Translations under genes and position numbers: made by a program
Notes under the pieces: generated by a model
Seen by the model: only the letters and a program-made list of their open reading frames with translations
Told to the model about the DNA's origin: nothing
Databases searched by the model: none
Source: Acidobacteriota bacterium
GTDB lineage: Bacteria > Acidobacteriota > Terriglobia > Terriglobales > Acidobacteriaceae
Length of the DNA: 64,000 bases
Assembly: GCA_021778845.1 (NCBI GenBank)
Contig: JAJYBU010000004.1
Span: 1-64,000 of the forward strand
Direction: 5' to 3'
In this document: in pieces, positions 62,843 to 64,000 of the stretch
Layout: every line of letters starts with the position of its first letter
How positions within the stretch are numbered: the first letter of the stretch is position 1

Positions 62843-63601
62843 ATGGTGACTAACATTCAAAAATCTTCTGGAACGATGCCGAAGTGGGCTCAGGCCTGGT
62901 TTGCCCTTACCCTCCTCGTCATGGCCTACGGCTTTTATGCCGCGATGACTGCGCCGCGCGAGGCGACAATGGGCAACCTGTATCGCGTCTTCTTCTACCA
63001 TCTGCCGCACACGATCCTTAGCTTCGTGTTTCCGTACCTGAACTGCGGCGCATCCTTTCTGTACCTCTTCTGGCGCAACCGCAATGTCGAGCGCGCGGCC
63101 GCCGCGGACGCCTTCGCCCTGGCCGCTGCAGAGGTGACAGTGCTCTACGCAACCATCGGTCTGGCGACGGGCATGCTCTGGGGACGCGCTGCGTGGGGCA
63201 TCTGGTGGGCCTGGGATGCACGCATGACCACCTACCTGCTGCTCTGGCTGCTCTACGTCAGCTATCTGCTGGTGCGGCGGCTCTCCGCAAGTGGCCAGAC
63301 TGCCGTCGTTTCGGCAGTGCTCGCGATCTTCGCCGCCATTGACGTTCCCATTTGCTTCATGTCGATCCGCTGGTGGCGAACGCAGCATCCTTCGGCCGTC
63401 TTCGGCGGCGGGTCAAACTCCGGCATCGACCCAAGCATGGTCCCGGCAGTGCTGTGGAACATGGTCGCGTGGGCGATGTGGGGAGCCTTCCTCATCGGCA
63501 TGCGCTATGCCATCGAGCGCCGCCGCCAGCGTCAATCCAATGCCCATGCGCTCGGCTTTCTCGGAGATGAAATCGGCAACAACTTTCAGGAGATTCGATG
63601 A
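62843..63601 (+). CDS. ccmC: Heme handling protein CcmC
   Basis: This 252-residue, six-helix membrane protein contains the tryptophan-rich heme-handling signature WGIWWAWDARMTTYLLLWLL and the conserved flanking histidines (RVFFYHLPHT ... MSIRWWRTQHP). It attaches heme to CcmE in the periplasm. It starts 47 bases after ccmB and its stop overlaps the ATG of the small ccmD-like gene. Confidence 0.95.
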   Translation: MVTNIQKSSGTMPKWAQAWFALTLLVMAYGFYAAMTAPREATMGNLYRVFFYHLPHTILSFVFPYLNCGASFLYLFWRNRNVERAAAADAFALAAAEVTVLYATIGLATGMLWGRAAWGIWWAWDARMTTYLLLWLLYVSYLLVRRLSASGQTAVVSAVLAIFAAIDVPICFMSIRWWRTQHPSAVFGGGSNSGIDPSMVPAVLWNMVAWAMWGAFLIGMRYAIERRRQRQSNAHALGFLGDEIGNNFQEIR

Positions 63602-63717
63602 TCCCCTTCCATACACTATCGGAGCGCCATCTCGTCTACGCCTACTGTGTTGTCTGGCTGTTTCAGTTCGGATACGTCGCGTGGCTGTGCGCCCAATGGC
63701 GCAAGAGCCGGGGATGA
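63598..63717 (+). CDS. ccmD: Small membrane protein CcmD-like (39 residues)
   Basis: This is a short gene found by reading the frame directly. The ATG at 63598 overlaps the ccmC stop, and its TGA overlaps the next ATG (ATGA). The product MIPFHTLSERHLVYAYCVVW has one membrane helix (YAYCVVWLFQFGYVAWLCAQ) and a basic C-terminus (WRKSRG). Size, single helix and position directly after ccmC are those of CcmD, which keeps CcmABC and CcmE together. Confidence 0.8.
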   Translation: MIPFHTLSERHLVYAYCVVWLFQFGYVAWLCAQWRKSRG

Positions 63718-64000
63718 AGCCTACGCGGCGCATCGTCTCACAGTTCCGTGCCGCGCTTCCACGCGTGCTCCTTCTGCTGCTTCCCTTGCCCCTGGCACTG
63801 AGCGGCTGCGGGCGGAATCGCTTCCCTGTTTATCCGGCGAACTATCACGAGTTCGCCTATGTATCGAACGGCGCGAGCAGCACCGTCACGGTGCTGGACC
63901 TGGTGTATCTGCGCCAGGACCGCGTGATCCAGGTGGGCCGGCAACCGACCGGACTGGCAGTCAATCCGGTTCGCAACGAAGTCTACGCGGTCAATACCGG
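63714..64000 (+). CDS. YVTN-type beta-propeller lipoprotein, N-terminal part
   Basis: The ATG at 63714 overlaps the ccmD stop, and the frame is open to the end of the window. The N-terminus is basic, then VLLLLLPLPLALSGCG forms a lipobox, so it is an exported lipoprotein. The visible repeats VIQVGRQPTGLAVNPVRNEV and EFAYVSNGASSTVTVLDLV are YVTN/YncE-type propeller blades. The gene is cut off by the window end. Its coupling to ccmD is seen in sequence; its function is unknown. Confidence 0.85.
   Translation, partial: MKPTRRIVSQFRAALPRVLLLLLPLPLALSGCGRNRFPVYPANYHEFAYVSNGASSTVTVLDLVYLRQDRVIQVGRQPTGLAVNPVRNEVYAVNT

Overview
The window reads as a chromosomal segment of a GC-rich, Gram-negative soil bacterium. 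The most likely source is the phylum Acidobacteriota, class Terriglobia (Granulicella/Edaphobacter/Terriglobus type). This is inferred from the mix of secreted glycoside hydrolases, many exported TPR and OB-fold-like proteins with Ala-Gln signal-peptide ends, a secretin, Lol and lipid A-related envelope genes, and intergenic repeats of the 'GTCATTCTGAGCGCAGCGAA' type. No ribosomal RNA or other taxonomic marker is present to settle it.

Layout. 1-11 kb: the C-terminal two thirds of a PIG-L deacetylase-like protein, an exported TPR-like protein, then a co-oriented run smc - cvpA - Fis-type HTH protein - secretin, followed by tRNA-Gly(GCC) and tRNA-Cys(GCA). 11.6-19.9 kb: a minus-strand plant-polysaccharide operon whose first gene is an internally deleted carboxylesterase, followed by GH51 arabinofuranosidase, GH3 glucosidase/xylosidase and GH9 cellulase-type genes. 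19.9-22.05 kb: a decayed, gene-poor stretch that ends in the most unusual locus of the window. That locus is a tRNA-Leu(UAA) gene split by a ~210-nt group I intron, next to the C-terminal remnant of a tyrosine integrase and a truncated second 5' half of a tRNA-Leu. 22-24.6 kb: two MacB-type permeases without an ATPase gene. 24.6-33.7 kb: a lytic transglycosylase, an ECF sigma/anti-sigma pair, an unknown exported protein, and the minus-strand series lysA, yebC, a PagL-like deacylase and glutamate formimidoyltransferase, plus a PspC-domain protein.

34-44 kb: a TPR protein, two small-motif membrane proteins with CcmI-like helical segments, a DUF4149 protein, a Cys/Met-metabolism PLP enzyme, a zinc alcohol dehydrogenase, and lolC and lolD separated by tRNA-Ser(UGA) and an AhpD-like gene. 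44.5-57.4 kb: a protein quality-control region with clpC, then trigger factor - clpP - clpX - lon, each mostly delimited by clear intrinsic terminators, with a cupin, a YtxH protein, a family 5-type uracil-DNA glycosylase and an aldose-epimerase-like protein in between. 57.6-64 kb: an aminotransferase, threonine synthase coupled to a ThiS/MoaD-like sulfur carrier whose Gly-Gly is masked by a C-terminal tail, and a cytochrome c maturation operon ccmA - ybaK - ccmB - ccmC - ccmD followed by a YVTN beta-propeller lipoprotein that runs off the window.

Most of the window is ordinary chromosomal gene content. The accessory signals concentrate at 19.3-22.0 kb (gene decay, integrase scar, group I intron). 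Smaller oddities are the SMC head insertion, the His/Asp-rich trigger-factor N-terminus, the masked sulfur carrier and the interrupted lolC/lolD pair.
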